Source: Salinimonas chungwhensis DSM 16280
GTDB taxonomy: Bacteria; Pseudomonadota; Gammaproteobacteria; Enterobacterales; Alteromonadaceae
Assembly: GCF_000378185.1 (NCBI RefSeq)
Contig: NZ_KB899377.1
Location: 434,001-498,000, forward strand
Direction of reading: 5' to 3'
DNA: 64,000 bases
Numbering within the stretch: the first letter of the stretch is position 1; each line of letters starts with the position of its first letter. Both the position numbers and the translations under genes were made by a program. A model generated the notes under the pieces. The model saw nothing but the letters and a program-made list of their open reading frames with translations. It searched no databases and had not been told where the DNA came from. This document shows, in pieces, positions 1 to 8,721 of this stretch.

Positions 1-107
1 TCGCGGCCCCACAGGTAGGTGGGGTTACCGTTTCGGGCCAGACAAAAAGCAAGGGCGGTGCCGTAAGACCCCGCCCCGAGAACCGTAATAGATTCTAAGT
101 TTTGCAT
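1..107 (-). CDS. gpsA: Glycerol-3-phosphate dehydrogenase [NAD(P)+], N-terminal fragment (runs off window)
   Basis: Only the first 35 codons are inside the window, on the minus strand. They encode the Rossmann-fold start [12 protein letters not shown] (about residues 9-20), which is the dinucleotide-binding loop of GpsA. The enzyme reduces dihydroxyacetone phosphate to sn-glycerol 3-phosphate for phospholipid synthesis in the cytosol. It lies 10 nt downstream of secB on the same strand, the same secB-gpsA order as in E. coli, so co-transcription is likely. The motif alone fits other Rossmann dehydrogenases; the neighbours decide the name. Confidence 0.88.
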   Translation of the reverse strand, partial: MQNLESITVLGAGSYGTALAFCLARNGNPTYLWGR

Positions 108-117
108 AATTGGTGGA

Positions 118-624
118 TTACGCGTCTAACTGCTGCTGACCATCCTGACCCTGCTGTGCACGCTTTTGCATGTATGCAGAAAAGATGGCATCAAAATTAA
201 CCGGCGCCAGATTCAGTGGCGGGAAGGTACCACGATTTACCAGATTGGAAATGGTCTCACGGGCATACGGGAACAGTACGTTGGGACAAAATGAGCCAAG
301 GGTATGGGCTTTGTTTGCTTCCGGCATTTCACCGATGGCAAAGATACCCGCTTGTTGTACCTCACATAAAAACGCAGTCTCTTCACCCAATGATGCCGTG
401 ACCGTTACTGATAATGTTACTTCATAAACATTAGTTTCCAGTTCTGCTGTTTTTGTGTCCAGATCCAGTTTTACCTCAGGTTTCCATTCTTTGGTGAAAA
501 CGCTTGGTGCATTTGGTGACTCAAAGGAAATATCTTTGGTGTAAATCCGTTGAATGTTAAATTGCGGACCCTGCTGTGCCTGATCTGCGTTAGGTGCGCC
601 ATTTGTTTGATTTTCTTCTGCCAT
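118..624 (-). CDS. secB: Protein-export chaperone SecB
   Basis: 168 residues, slightly longer than E. coli SecB (155). SecB is a cytosolic tetrameric chaperone that keeps presecretory proteins unfolded and hands them to SecA. The C-terminal signature [15 protein letters not shown] is clear, and the core is acidic with beta-strand pattern ([18 protein letters not shown] start region). Both tails are rich in Gln, Asn and Ala and look disordered. It sits between grxC and gpsA on the same strand, a conserved gammaproteobacterial block. Start ATG at 624 has a purine-rich upstream stretch (aggaagc). Confidence 0.96.
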   Translation of the reverse strand: MAEENQTNGAPNADQAQQGPQFNIQRIYTKDISFESPNAPSVFTKEWKPEVKLDLDTKTAELETNVYEVTLSVTVTASLGEETAFLCEVQQAGIFAIGEMPEANKAHTLGSFCPNVLFPYARETISNLVNRGTFPPLNLAPVNFDAIFSAYMQKRAQQGQDGQQQLDA

Positions 625-663
625 GCTGCTTCCTAGTTATGTTTTAATCTGCATTTTTCGCAT

Positions 664-918
664 TTACGCGAGCAATGCATCAAGTTTGTTCTGGGCTTCC
701 AGTGCGTACATTTCATCGCACCCACCGACATGATGTTCGCCGATGAATATCTGAGGAACTGTATACCCGCCATTCGCGCGGGTAATCATCTCATCACGGC
801 GCTCTGGCTGCATATCAATCTCAATTTCCGTATAGCTGACGCCTTTTTGATCTAACAGCGCCTTAGCACGATGACAAAAAGGACAATACCCTTTGGTATA
901 AATTTCTACCTTACTCAT
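664..918 (-). CDS. grxC: Glutaredoxin 3 (GrxC)
   Basis: 84-residue class I glutaredoxin. The dithiol active site CPFC begins at residue 12; the cis-proline loop TVPQIFI and the glutathione-binding GGCDEM stretch follow. It reduces disulfides and glutathionylated proteins using glutathione. A longer open frame reaches 963, but the ATG at 918 gives the usual family N-terminus (MSKVEIYTKG), whereas the extra 15 residues overlap the upstream rhodanese gene and are not family-like. Part of the rhodanese-grxC-secB-gpsA block. Confidence 0.95.
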   Translation of the reverse strand: MSKVEIYTKGYCPFCHRAKALLDQKGVSYTEIEIDMQPERRDEMITRANGGYTVPQIFIGEHHVGGCDEMYALEAQNKLDALLA

Positions 919-925
919 AAAAGTC

Positions 926-1351
926 CTATTTCGCGAGGGGGAGGCTGGCACTTTGCCAGGCATTCATCCCGCCTTTTAAAATTCTGACGTCACTGAAGCC
1001 TGCTTTTGCCATTGCTGTTCCAATGGTTCGTGCATTATTGCCTACGCCACATACAACAATAATGGGTTTGTCTTTCTGGTTTTCAAGCTTCTTAAAGTCG
1101 CGGTTTTTAACTTCTTCCTGTTTTATCTGTCTGGCGCCCAGAATATGGCCGCTTCTGTATTCTTTGGGGGGCCGGACATCGAGGACGATCGCATCTTTTT
1201 TATTCACCAGCTGGGTAAGCTCGTGGGTACCGACTTCTTTCACCGGGGAGGTAAGCCCACTGATAAAACTGTATACCAGCATGACAACCAGTGCTACCCA
1301 CAGGCCGGCAAGAATAATGTTGTTGCTTGCAAATTCGATGAGCTGATCCAT
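926..1351 (-). CDS. yibN: Membrane-anchored rhodanese-like protein (YibN type)
   Basis: 141 residues. An N-terminal transmembrane helix (about residues 10-32) is followed by one rhodanese domain. LDVRPPKEYRSGHI is the CH2A-like motif, and the active-site loop is CGVGNNAR with the candidate catalytic cysteine at residue 101. The domain would face the cytoplasm or periplasm depending on topology. Rhodanese domains transfer sulfane sulfur, but the substrate is unknown here. It is the first gene of the grxC-secB-gpsA block, as yibN is in E. coli. The symbol is assigned from synteny and architecture. Confidence 0.85.
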   Translation of the reverse strand: MDQLIEFASNNIILAGLWVALVVMLVYSFISGLTSPVKEVGTHELTQLVNKKDAIVLDVRPPKEYRSGHILGARQIKQEEVKNRDFKKLENQKDKPIIVVCGVGNNARTIGTAMAKAGFSDVRILKGGMNAWQSASLPLAK

Positions 1352-1561
1352 GACTTCTAACCTTACAGATCACAAAAAAGAGAGCAAAGTATATAGAAAA
1401 TCAGCTGAGAAACCAGCGCTGAGGCGCCTTCTTTGCTCAAAAGTCTGTGTTTCTTCGCATCAGAATAAGGCCATACTCATCAGTCTGCGGCGAGGCTTAA
1501 CTTGCCGGGCTGTAGAAAAACTGGTGAAATGTCTCAAGAATGATGGAATCAGACCTTATGC

Positions 1562-2710
1562 ATGAATAATCAGCAGTATCGAAGCGTATTGACGCTATGG
1601 CGCGTCCTGACGTGTTTTTTCATGTTGGGTGGTGTCAATGTGCTGGCGCAGGAATCGGCAGAAGAAAAGCTGGCAGAATTACAGGCACAGCTAAAGCAAC
1701 GTCAGGAAACACTTAAAGCTAATCAGGCTAACGCCCAGGAATTACAGGCAATTCTGGCAGAGTCAGAACAGCAAATTGGTCGAGCGGCCAAAATCCTCAA
1801 TGATACTCAGCAGGCGCTTATGGCGAATCGTCGACAGCAGGAAGAACTGGAAGCTGAGCAGCAATCCCTTAAAGATGCCATTGTTGAGCAGCAGTCCATG
1901 CTTGCCAGTCAGTTACGTAGCGCCTTTATGGCAGGGCATTATGACTACGCCAAAATGGTTTTTTACCAACAGGAGGCTAAATCATTCGAACGAGTTTTGG
2001 CTTATTACAAGTATGTGAGCCAGGCGCGTAAGGACGAAATTAACCGGTTTAAATCAAATGTGGCCAGGCTTGAGCAGGTTAATGCTCAATTGGAAGAAAA
2101 AGCCACGGAACTGAATGAGTTATTAGCCCGCCAACAAAATCAAAAGGCGACCCTTCTGGCCCGGCAACAAGACAGGGAGCAAACACTGGCAAGACTCAAC
2201 CAGAAAATCGCCACAGATGCAGCCCAGGTAGAGGAGTTGCGAGCCTCAGAACAGGCCTTGATTAATGCAGTGGAAGAAGCTCGACGGGCAGCTGAACGCG
2301 CCAAGCAAACGATGGATGGTCTGGCTCAGGCCAAAGGCAAATTGCCGGTGCCGGCTGATGGACGTGTCCGCCGTTTGTTCGGCGAACGACGGCAAGGTCA
2401 GGTGCGGTGGAAAGGAATTGTTATAGAAGCCTCTGAAGGCCGCTCAGTCAACGCAATTGCCGCAGGCCAGGTGCTATATGCCAACTGGCTTAAAGGCTTC
2501 GGTCTAGTGGCTATTGTGGATCACGGTAAAGGGTACATGAGCGTATATGGTCATAATCAGGCGTTGCTGAAACAGGCTGGCGATAAAGTGGCTCAGGGCG
2601 ACACAATCGCGCTGGTGGGTCAAAGCGGCGGCCAGAGTTACCCCAATCTTTATTTTGAAATACGACATAAAGGCAAGGCGCTTAATCCGGCATCCTGGCT
2701 GAACATATAA
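1562..2710 (+). CDS. envC: EnvC-like murein hydrolase activator (degenerate LytM/M23)
   Basis: 382 residues. A signal peptide (to about residue 30, ending NVLAQ) is followed by a long coiled coil (about 31-255, Gln/Glu/Ala-rich) and a C-terminal LytM/M23 domain (about 265-382). In active M23 peptidases a HxH motif binds zinc; here the equivalent is NLYFEIR, as in E. coli EnvC, so it is predicted to be catalytically inactive and to activate division amidases (AmiA/AmiB) through FtsEX. The next gene, a YibQ-like deacetylase, starts immediately after its stop, which matches the envC-yibQ pair of E. coli. No strong Shine-Dalgarno sequence is visible before the ATG. Confidence 0.92.
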   Translation: MNNQQYRSVLTLWRVLTCFFMLGGVNVLAQESAEEKLAELQAQLKQRQETLKANQANAQELQAILAESEQQIGRAAKILNDTQQALMANRRQQEELEAEQQSLKDAIVEQQSMLASQLRSAFMAGHYDYAKMVFYQQEAKSFERVLAYYKYVSQARKDEINRFKSNVARLEQVNAQLEEKATELNELLARQQNQKATLLARQQDREQTLARLNQKIATDAAQVEELRASEQALINAVEEARRAAERAKQTMDGLAQAKGKLPVPADGRVRRLFGERRQGQVRWKGIVIEASEGRSVNAIAAGQVLYANWLKGFGLVAIVDHGKGYMSVYGHNQALLKQAGDKVAQGDTIALVGQSGGQSYPNLYFEIRHKGKALNPASWLNI

Positions 2711-3535
2711 ATGCTTTTTTACTTATCCAAATATTGCCTGGCTCCGTTCAGGACGTTAGCAAAATATAGCCTGATAATTACAATCTTAGCGCTGCTTTTT
2801 CCTGCGATAAATGTGCAGGCTGAAAGCAAGGCAAAAATTGTTATTATTCTGGATGACTTAGGCTACCGCAAGACTGATTGGCAGGCATTGACGCTACCTA
2901 CTGCAGTGACCATTTCTGTATTACCTTTTACGCCACTTAGCCGGCCGCTGGCTACCCAGGCCACCGCCCAGGGCCGTGAAGTTATGTTACACATGCCCAT
3001 GGAATCACTTAGCGCAAAATATTTAGGGCCAGCGGGACTGACCAGCAACATGCTGCCTGATGATATTACACTACAGATGCAACGTTCCCTGGATGAACTG
3101 CCCCAGGCGGTGGGAGTAAATAATCACATGGGTAGTAAACTCACTCAGCAGGCGTTGCCTATGCAAGCGATTATGCAAGTGATCAAACAGCGCGGTTTGT
3201 TTTTTATGGACAGTCGCACCAGTGCGCAGTCTGTCGCTGAAGGCGTTGCTACTAAGCTGGGTGTGCCGGCGTTGCGTAGGCACATTTTTCTGGACCACGA
3301 GCCGACTCTGTCGTTTATGAAAGTGCAGTTTGCCAGACTCATTCATCGCGCCCACGAACAGGGAACAGCCGTGGCGATAGCCCACCCTTACCCGGAAACG
3401 GTGGCCTTTCTCAACGATGTATTGCAGAGCGATTATGGCGCTGAGCTTGTGCCAGTGAGCCATATTTTGCCTTCTCATGAAACAACAACAGACGATGTGT
3501 CAGTTGCTGTACCTGCGCAGCGTGCGCCCCAGTAA
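2711..3535 (+). CDS. yibQ: Divergent polysaccharide deacetylase family protein (YibQ-like)
   Basis: 274 residues with an N-terminal signal peptide or anchor (about residues 15-37, ending NVQAES). The divergent polysaccharide deacetylase fold is recognised from IVIILDDLGYRKTDW (about 43-57), HMPMES, the VNNHMGS motif, and FMDSRTS. Proteins of this family are periplasmic; the substrate is not established and no deacetylase activity can be claimed. The ATG directly follows the envC stop codon without a gap, so translation is probably coupled and the protein likely acts with EnvC in the envelope. Confidence 0.87.
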   Translation: MLFYLSKYCLAPFRTLAKYSLIITILALLFPAINVQAESKAKIVIILDDLGYRKTDWQALTLPTAVTISVLPFTPLSRPLATQATAQGREVMLHMPMESLSAKYLGPAGLTSNMLPDDITLQMQRSLDELPQAVGVNNHMGSKLTQQALPMQAIMQVIKQRGLFFMDSRTSAQSVAEGVATKLGVPALRRHIFLDHEPTLSFMKVQFARLIHRAHEQGTAVAIAHPYPETVAFLNDVLQSDYGAELVPVSHILPSHETTTDDVSVAVPAQRAPQ

Positions 3536-3573
3536 AATTAAAATTATCAGAAAGTGTTTAGAAATAGCACGGA

Positions 3574-3590
3574 ATGTTATATTATAACGT
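3574..3590. promoter_or_regulatory. Zur-like operator upstream of the MerC-family gene
   Basis: The core GTTATATTATAAC (3576-3588) is an inverted repeat that matches the proteobacterial Zur core as I recall it (GTTATAnTATAAC). The flanks AT and GT extend it. It lies 20-35 nt before the GTG start at 3611 and overlaps a possible -10 element (TATATT, 3578-3583), a position that fits repression under zinc-replete conditions. Binding by Zur is inferred, and no zur gene is in the window. Confidence 0.65.
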
Positions 3591-3610
3591 TTATTGATTA
3601 ACCAGACTGG

Positions 3611-4048
3611 GTGACGCGCGTGGCACTATCTACCGACAATCCATCAAAATTGGACAAATTAGGGATATGGATCTCCAGCTTATGTGCGGTTCATTGCCTG
3701 TCTTTGCCCGTTCTGGTGCCATTGTTGCCGCTGGTTTCTTCCACATTTTTTGCTCAGACCTGGTTTGAGCGAACCATACTAATCATCTCAATGCTTATTG
3801 GCGGCATCGCGCTTATTGCGGGTACGCTTCGCTTTCATGGTCAGTACTATCCGGTTGCAATAATTGCCACTGGTGGTCTTATTTACTGGCACAAGAATAT
3901 TTTAGGGGAGCAGTTTGAGCCATTCACTATTGCTACCGGTGCTATGCTTATTGTCATGGCGCATGTTATCAATATGCGTCTAATCCGGCGTACGCGGTAT
4001 CAGCGAAAACTGGCTTATGCGCCTTCGTTGTCAGGTGCTGCCAAGTAA
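3611..4048 (+). CDS. MerC-domain inner-membrane protein, probably zinc-responsive
   Basis: 145 residues, four predicted transmembrane helices. The first helix carries the MerC signature: SSLCAVHCLSLPVLVPLLP, with the Cys-x3-Cys-like pair (C24 and C28) plus a histidine. MerC proteins were described as mercuric ion transporters, but there is no mer operon here. The upstream Zur-like palindrome suggests a role in zinc homeostasis instead. GTG at 3611 is used as start; GTG at 3620 is an alternative. The last 18 nt overlap the convergent GDPD gene. Family assignment is good; metal specificity is inference. Confidence 0.78.
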   Translation: MTRVALSTDNPSKLDKLGIWISSLCAVHCLSLPVLVPLLPLVSSTFFAQTWFERTILIISMLIGGIALIAGTLRFHGQYYPVAIIATGGLIYWHKNILGEQFEPFTIATGAMLIVMAHVINMRLIRRTRYQRKLAYAPSLSGAAK

Positions 4049-4726
4049 GCTTACTGCTTGTTCCGGAACGTTGGTAAAAATACCGTCAACCCCCCAGGCT
4101 TGCAGGGTTAACATATCCTCAGGGTTGTCCACGGTGAACACCAGAATTGGCAACCCTTCTTCTTTAGCCATTTTCACCAGTTCTTCATCCACCACATCCA
4201 GACTGACGTGCACGGAGAAGGCATTGAGCTTTTTGGCAAAGGCTACGCCCTCTTCGGGATAAGAGGAGGTTAATGCACCAAGCTTTAGCTCAGGTTCAAG
4301 CTGGTGAATGCGCTTCAGCCAGCGATGGTTAAATGATGAAACAATCAGATTGTCCCGGTTAAATCCAGTCTGACTGACCGCTGCATCCAGTGCCAGCAAC
4401 CAGCGCGGAATATCATACAGTGACTTGATTTCAACATTGCATATTGTGTTGTCAGGTAAACATCGTAAAGCATCGGTAAGAAAAGGAATCGGTTCGCCGT
4501 CGCCTGCATCAAGAGAGCGCAGATAGGAAAGGCTGGCATTATTTATCTGGCCATGTCCGTCAGTCGTCCGTTCAAGTCGCCGATCATGAATCACGATAAT
4601 TTCGTCTTCTACCTGATACGTATCAAATTCTACTCCGGTAGCCTGCTGGGCCATCGCCAGACGAAACGCCTTTTGGGTATTCTCAGGGGCCTGCTTGCTG
4701 GCGCCACGATGTGCCAGTATCCACAT
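4031..4726 (-). CDS. Glycerophosphodiester phosphodiesterase family protein
   Basis: 231 residues without a signal peptide, so cytosolic (UgpQ-like rather than GlpQ-like). The GDPD catalytic motifs are LAHRGASKQAPENT near the N-terminus, EFDTYQ and IHDRRLERTTDG; VEIKS and the C-terminal WGVDGIFTNVP loop complete the TIM barrel. It hydrolyses glycerophosphodiesters to glycerol 3-phosphate and an alcohol. The start overlaps the stop of the EamA permease by one base, so it is co-transcribed with the permease and psd. Its 3' end overlaps the convergent MerC-like gene. Confidence 0.9.
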   Translation of the reverse strand: MWILAHRGASKQAPENTQKAFRLAMAQQATGVEFDTYQVEDEIIVIHDRRLERTTDGHGQINNASLSYLRSLDAGDGEPIPFLTDALRCLPDNTICNVEIKSLYDIPRWLLALDAAVSQTGFNRDNLIVSSFNHRWLKRIHQLEPELKLGALTSSYPEEGVAFAKKLNAFSVHVSLDVVDEELVKMAKEEGLPILVFTVDNPEDMLTLQAWGVDGIFTNVPEQAVSLLGST

Positions 4727-5598
4727 TAACGCGCTCCTTTTGCATGTTTGTGGGTTTTCACTGTTTCGTAGACTGACGCGGAGGTCACAAGAATCCCGCC
4801 CAACAGGGTTTTCCAGCCTGGTGACTCTCCCAATAATACGATTGCCAGTAATACCCCGTAGAAGGGCTGCATACAGGCGATAAGTGAAAATGTAGTCGCT
4901 TTAAGGTGTGTCAAAGAGGCAGCAATAAGAGCATGAGGCAGGGCTGTAAACAGCGTGCCCAGCGTTAGTAGCAAGCCCCAGGTGGACCAGGATGCCTCAG
5001 GTAACCCGCCGGTACTTAATGGGATGAGACATAGACATACCAGTAAAATTTGCCAGGCCATAGCTTTAGCGCCGGAGTAGTGAGAAAAATGCTGACGATG
5101 TACCAGATTGCGTATGGCGTAGAGTACGGCCGAGATAATTCCCACAACGACGCCCAGCGTCACATCGTTACTGATGGTTCCTTCCGGCACTATCAGTGCA
5201 ATGCCAACAAAAACCACCACTGCACTGAAAAAATCCTGCCAGGCTAATCGTGTTTTTTCAAAAAATGGCTCAATAAGCACAGTGATAACCGGGAAGGTAA
5301 ATAACGCAATCATGCCTACAGAGACCCCTGCGTATTGCATAGCAGCAAAGTAGGTCACCCAGTGCATGGCCATAAGCACACCCAACGCCACCGCTACGGC
5401 GTAGTCTTTTTTACTGTTTAACCTAAGTGACGTTTTGGTCAGTACCAGAAAGGCAATTAATGCAATACAGGCAAATACCGAACGGCCCAGCGTGATATCT
5501 CTGGCAGATAACGGGATAATCTGGGAAAAAAGTGCCGTTCCGCCCAGTAAAATGACTGTCAGGTGCAGCGTGATAAGGCTGCGTTTTACCGGATCCAT
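4726..5598 (-). CDS. EamA/DMT-superfamily permease
   Basis: 290 residues with about ten hydrophobic helices arranged as two EamA repeats. The first covers about residues 8-135 and contains HWVTYFAAMQYAGVSVGM; the second covers about 150-285 and contains ATTFSLIACMQPFYGVLLAI. This is the usual size and layout of drug/metabolite exporters. The substrate cannot be told from sequence. It is directly adjacent to psd (next base) and GDPD, so the three form one transcription unit with phospholipid-related genes. Confidence 0.87.
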   Translation of the reverse strand: MDPVKRSLITLHLTVILLGGTALFSQIIPLSARDITLGRSVFACIALIAFLVLTKTSLRLNSKKDYAVAVALGVLMAMHWVTYFAAMQYAGVSVGMIALFTFPVITVLIEPFFEKTRLAWQDFFSAVVVFVGIALIVPEGTISNDVTLGVVVGIISAVLYAIRNLVHRQHFSHYSGAKAMAWQILLVCLCLIPLSTGGLPEASWSTWGLLLTLGTLFTALPHALIAASLTHLKATTFSLIACMQPFYGVLLAIVLLGESPGWKTLLGGILVTSASVYETVKTHKHAKGAR

Positions 5599-6501
5599 CT
5601 AGACCGGATCTTGATCTTGATTTGGTATACGCTGTTCAGCTACATCACTTCGTTCGGCAAAACGCTCCCCTAAACGGGTAACCTGTCCGGCCGTCAGGTC
5701 AGCAAATTCAATGGCATTGGGTTCAAAACAAGCAACGATGGTAGAGCCTAGTTTGAACCGGCCCAGCTCCTCACCTTTCTTAATATGCACACTCGACTCG
5801 GTGTCTGTGTCGTATTGCCAGTGTTGCACATTCTTACCGGCGGGTGGCGAAATGGTCCCTGCCCAGATAGTTTCAATGCTTGCCACGATAGTGGCGCCGA
5901 CCAGCACCATCGCCATTTTACCGACAGGCGTGTCAAATAAGGCAACCACCCGCTCGTTGCGGGCAAATAAGCCAGGAATATTGCTGGCGGTAAGTGGGTT
6001 AACTGAAAACAGTTCGCCAGGCACATAAATCATGTCAGTCAGCGTACCGTCCACAGGCATGTGAATACGGTGATAGTCGCGCGGTGCCAGATAGACCGTA
6101 GCAAACTTGCCCCCTTTAAACAGTTGTGCCACTTCAGGTTTACCGCCTAATAACGAGGTAAGACTATAGTTATGCCCTTTGGCCTGAAAAATACTGTCAT
6201 CAAGAATATCGCCAAACTGACTGACTGCGCCGTCCACCGGATGCACCAGTGTTTTCTCGTCCCCTTCAATGGGGCGCGCGTCAGGCTGAAGCGGCCGCGT
6301 GAAAAACTCGTTAAAGGTTTTATAGTGTTCAGGCTTAGAATACAGCGCCTCATGCATATCAACCCTATAATGTTTGATAAACAATTTGATAAGCCAGGTA
6401 GTGACCTTTCCGGCCCGGGCGGCAGCAAGTTTACCAATCAGTCTGGAAATCAGATGCTTGGGTAACAAATATTGCAGATTGACTTTTAACCAGTCCAGCA
6501 C
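5599..6501 (-). CDS. psd: Phosphatidylserine decarboxylase proenzyme
   Basis: 300 residues (E. coli Psd 322). The autocleavage motif LGST is at residues 251-254; Ser253 would become the pyruvoyl group of the alpha chain. [12 protein letters not shown] and [11 protein letters not shown] carry the catalytic His/Asp region. The enzyme makes phosphatidylethanolamine at the inner membrane. It lies downstream of rsgA on the same strand, as in E. coli (rsgA-psd), with 115 nt between, so it may be read from the rsgA promoter or its own. Confidence 0.96.
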   Translation of the reverse strand: MLDWLKVNLQYLLPKHLISRLIGKLAAARAGKVTTWLIKLFIKHYRVDMHEALYSKPEHYKTFNEFFTRPLQPDARPIEGDEKTLVHPVDGAVSQFGDILDDSIFQAKGHNYSLTSLLGGKPEVAQLFKGGKFATVYLAPRDYHRIHMPVDGTLTDMIYVPGELFSVNPLTASNIPGLFARNERVVALFDTPVGKMAMVLVGATIVASIETIWAGTISPPAGKNVQHWQYDTDTESSVHIKKGEELGRFKLGSTIVACFEPNAIEFADLTAGQVTRLGERFAERSDVAEQRIPNQDQDPV

Positions 6502-6575
6502 AGTGCTTCTCCTTTTTTTGACAGCGAGATTGTACCGTATCTTTTGCGGATAAAAAGGATCTTACGGTTATGAGA

Positions 6576-6601
6576 GGTTGCCGGATGGCATAACGGCAAC
6601 C
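6576..6601. other. Hairpin between rsgA and psd
   Basis: Eight perfect base pairs (GGTTGCCG, 6576-6583, with CGGCAACC, 6594-6601) enclose a 10-nt loop, just past the rsgA stop. No T-run follows closely on the minus strand, so it is not a canonical terminator. It may attenuate read-through into psd or protect a 3' end. Confidence 0.4.
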
Positions 6602-6616
6602 ATTATTGGCGGATAT

Positions 6617-7651
6617 TCAGAAAGGACCACTGTGGCTTGGCCGGTTTTCTTCCATGGATGCCAGGATCCGATGATAACTGGCATAGCGGGCCGGACTGAT
6701 TTTTCCTTCCTCTGTAGCCTGCCGAATCAGACAGCCGGGATCATTCAGATGTTTGCAGTCGCGGAATTTGCAGCCACCCAGAAAATCGCGAAATTCAATA
6801 AAGCCCCAGGTAACCCGCTCAACAGGCAGATGCCACAGCCCAAACTCCCGCACTCCAGGAGAATCGATTAAATCACCGCCAGCCGGAAGGTGCAGTAATT
6901 TAGCGGCCGTGGTAGTGTGCTGGCCCAGCCCTGAATTATCCGATACCTCGCCAACCACCTCATCAGCATCGGGCAAAACGCGGTTTATTATACTTGATTT
7001 ACCCACCCCGGACTGACCGACAAAAATGCTTACTTTGTCATTTAACAACGCATCTAATGTTTCAATGCCTTGCTGTGTTTTGCAGCTGGTGTAATGCACC
7101 TTGTAACCCAGCGCCTCATATTCAGCCAAAAGCTCGCGTGTTTGCTCTTGTGTAGCATCATCAAGCAGTTCTACTTTGTTCAGCACGATAACCGGTGTAA
7201 TGCCAATATCTTCACAGGCCACAATGTAGCGATCGATAATATTCAGTGACAAGCTGGGGATAACCGCGCTGACGATAATGATTTGGTCGATATTTGCTGC
7301 AATGGGTTTAACGCCATCGTAAAAGTCCGGCCGGGTGAGTACCGATTGTCTGTCCTGCACAATCTCTATCACGCCACTGACGCCTTCCTGAACGCTTTCA
7401 CCAGCATCAAATAAAACATTATCGCCACAAACCACCGAGTCAATAGTACGGCGGATATGGCATCGAGAGACAGCGCCGGCAGAATCTTCTACATCAGCGT
7501 GTTTGCCGAAGCGGCCAATGACTGTGCCGGCCTGTAAATTAGCCGCGTCAGCTTTAGCTGCAGGCGTATTTTGTTTATCATCCAGGCGACGCTTGCGATT
7601 TGTCGCTACCTGACGTTTTTGCCGTTGAGTGAGTTTTGGTTTTTTCGCCAC
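6617..7651 (-). CDS. rsgA: Ribosome small-subunit-dependent GTPase A
   Basis: 344 residues from the GTG at 7651. This start gives the family-typical basic N-terminus [14 protein letters not shown]; an ATT/TTG-type start upstream at 7684 would add 11 atypical residues. The protein has an OB fold, a circularly permuted GTPase with the P-loop GQSGVGKS (about 212-219), [12 protein letters not shown] (G3), and a C-terminal zinc finger ([14 protein letters not shown]). RsgA checks late maturation of the 30S subunit. It is divergent from orn, as in E. coli. Confidence 0.95.
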   Translation of the reverse strand: MAKKPKLTQRQKRQVATNRKRRLDDKQNTPAAKADAANLQAGTVIGRFGKHADVEDSAGAVSRCHIRRTIDSVVCGDNVLFDAGESVQEGVSGVIEIVQDRQSVLTRPDFYDGVKPIAANIDQIIIVSAVIPSLSLNIIDRYIVACEDIGITPVIVLNKVELLDDATQEQTRELLAEYEALGYKVHYTSCKTQQGIETLDALLNDKVSIFVGQSGVGKSSIINRVLPDADEVVGEVSDNSGLGQHTTTAAKLLHLPAGGDLIDSPGVREFGLWHLPVERVTWGFIEFRDFLGGCKFRDCKHLNDPGCLIRQATEEGKISPARYASYHRILASMEENRPSHSGPF

Positions 7652-7736
7652 GATTCCATGATAAGTTAGCGTATACTGCTTCAATCATAACGTTTGTATG
7701 GCCCTGGTGCCACGTTAAAAGAAAAAGGATCGATAA

Positions 7737-8282
7737 ATGAGTAAACATGATTTGAACCTGGTTTGGATCGATATGGAAATGACCGGGCTCGATCCAGAAA
7801 CCTGTAAAGTGCTCGAGATTGCCACAATTGTTACCGATCCCCAATTGAATATTCTGGCTGAAGGCCCGGTTATCGCAGTGCACCAGCCTGATAATATTCT
7901 GGATGGCATGGACGAGTGGTGTACCAAAACCCATGGTGAAAGCGGGCTGACCAAGCGTTGTCAGGAAAGTAACATTAATGAAGCGCAGGCTGCCGAGCAG
8001 ACCATCGCGTTTTTGCAAGACTATGTTGATGCGGGAAAATCGCCTTTGTGTGGCAATACTATCGGTCAAGATCGCCGTTTTATGGTTAAATATATGCCAG
8101 AGCTGGAGGCATATTTTCATTACCGAAGTATTGATGTCAGTACTATCAAAGAACTTACCCGCCGATGGAAACCCGAGGCACTGGAAGGATTTACCAAGCA
8201 AGGTGTGCATCTGGCGCTTGACGATATTCGTGAATCTATCGAAGAACTGAAGTTTTATCGTGAAAAAGTGTTTAGTATTTAG
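7737..8282 (+). CDS. orn: Oligoribonuclease
   Basis: 181 residues, the normal length. It is a DEDDh 3'-5' exonuclease: [12 protein letters not shown] carries the first Asp-x-Glu, [11 protein letters not shown] the third motif Asp, and [10 protein letters not shown] the His and last Asp. It degrades 2-5 nt RNAs, including pGpG left from c-di-GMP breakdown, which links it to the diguanylate cyclase at 22 kb. It is divergent from rsgA and followed by tRNA-Gly genes, the same arrangement as E. coli orn-glyVXY. Confidence 0.97.
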   Translation: MSKHDLNLVWIDMEMTGLDPETCKVLEIATIVTDPQLNILAEGPVIAVHQPDNILDGMDEWCTKTHGESGLTKRCQESNINEAQAAEQTIAFLQDYVDAGKSPLCGNTIGQDRRFMVKYMPELEAYFHYRSIDVSTIKELTRRWKPEALEGFTKQGVHLALDDIRESIEELKFYREKVFSI

Positions 8283-8323
8283 TCAGTCACTTCGGTTTTT
8301 TGCACTTTTGTAGCATTTAGGTA

Positions 8324-8351
8324 TTGCGCATTGCCAGAATTTTTGTACAAT
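8324..8351 (+). promoter_or_regulatory. Probable sigma-70 promoter of the tRNA-Gly genes
   Basis: TTGCGC (8324-8329), a 16-nt spacer and TACAAT (8346-8351) lie 55 nt before the first tRNA. The GC-rich stretch right after the -10 (gcgctcc) resembles the discriminator of stringently controlled stable-RNA promoters. Identified by eye. Confidence 0.55.
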
Positions 8352-8405
8352 GCGCTCCACTTTTACGGGACAGCCGTTTCGTAAATTTACTGAAAAGTAG
8401 AGTGT

Positions 8406-8480
8406 GCGGGAATAGCTCAGTGGTAGAGCACAACCTTGCCAAGGTTGGGGTCGCGAGTTCGAATCTCGTTTCCCGCTCCA
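8406..8480 (+). tRNA. tRNA-Gly (anticodon GCC), copy 1
   Basis: A 75-nt cloverleaf can be drawn: acceptor GCGGGAA/TTCCCGC, D arm GCTC...GAGC, anticodon stem CAACC/GGTTG with loop TTGCCAA (anticodon GCC), T stem GCGAG/CTCGT with TTCGAAT, and an encoded CCA end. It is identical to the second copy 21 nt downstream. Confidence 0.97.
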
Positions 8481-8501
8481 ATTTTCAGTCATATCCAAAG
8501 T

Positions 8502-8576
8502 GCGGGAATAGCTCAGTGGTAGAGCACAACCTTGCCAAGGTTGGGGTCGCGAGTTCGAATCTCGTTTCCCGCTCCA
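8502..8576 (+). tRNA. tRNA-Gly (anticodon GCC), copy 2
   Basis: Base-for-base repeat of the tRNA at 8406, including the CCA end, separated by an unrelated 21-nt spacer. Both are probably cut from one precursor made from the promoter near 8324. Tandem identical tRNA-Gly genes downstream of orn are also found in E. coli (three copies there). Confidence 0.97.
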
Positions 8577-8721
8577 AATTCTCTTATGTTCTTAAATCAG
8601 CTTCCGGTTTAGTTACGTCTCGCGACAGGTCGCGACAACGTGGTTGCCAGATACGCATCTCGTTTTTTATCTCAAACTGATTTGAAGCTACGATACTCCG
8701 CCTCCGGTTAAACATTTTTAT

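Noticed and set aside
1350..1565. 71-codon frame between yibN and envC
   Set aside because: Starts inside yibN on the opposite strand and has no protein-like pattern; could not be a gpmM remnant.
3071..3478. 135-codon minus-strand frame in yibQ
   Set aside because: Antisense shadow of a well-supported gene.
7578..8210. 210-codon minus-strand frame opposite orn
   Set aside because: Antisense shadow of a clear oligoribonuclease gene.
8406..8576. Tandem repeat of about 75 nt
   Set aside because: Fully explained by two identical tRNA-Gly genes; not a CRISPR or attachment-site duplication. No integrase is near.
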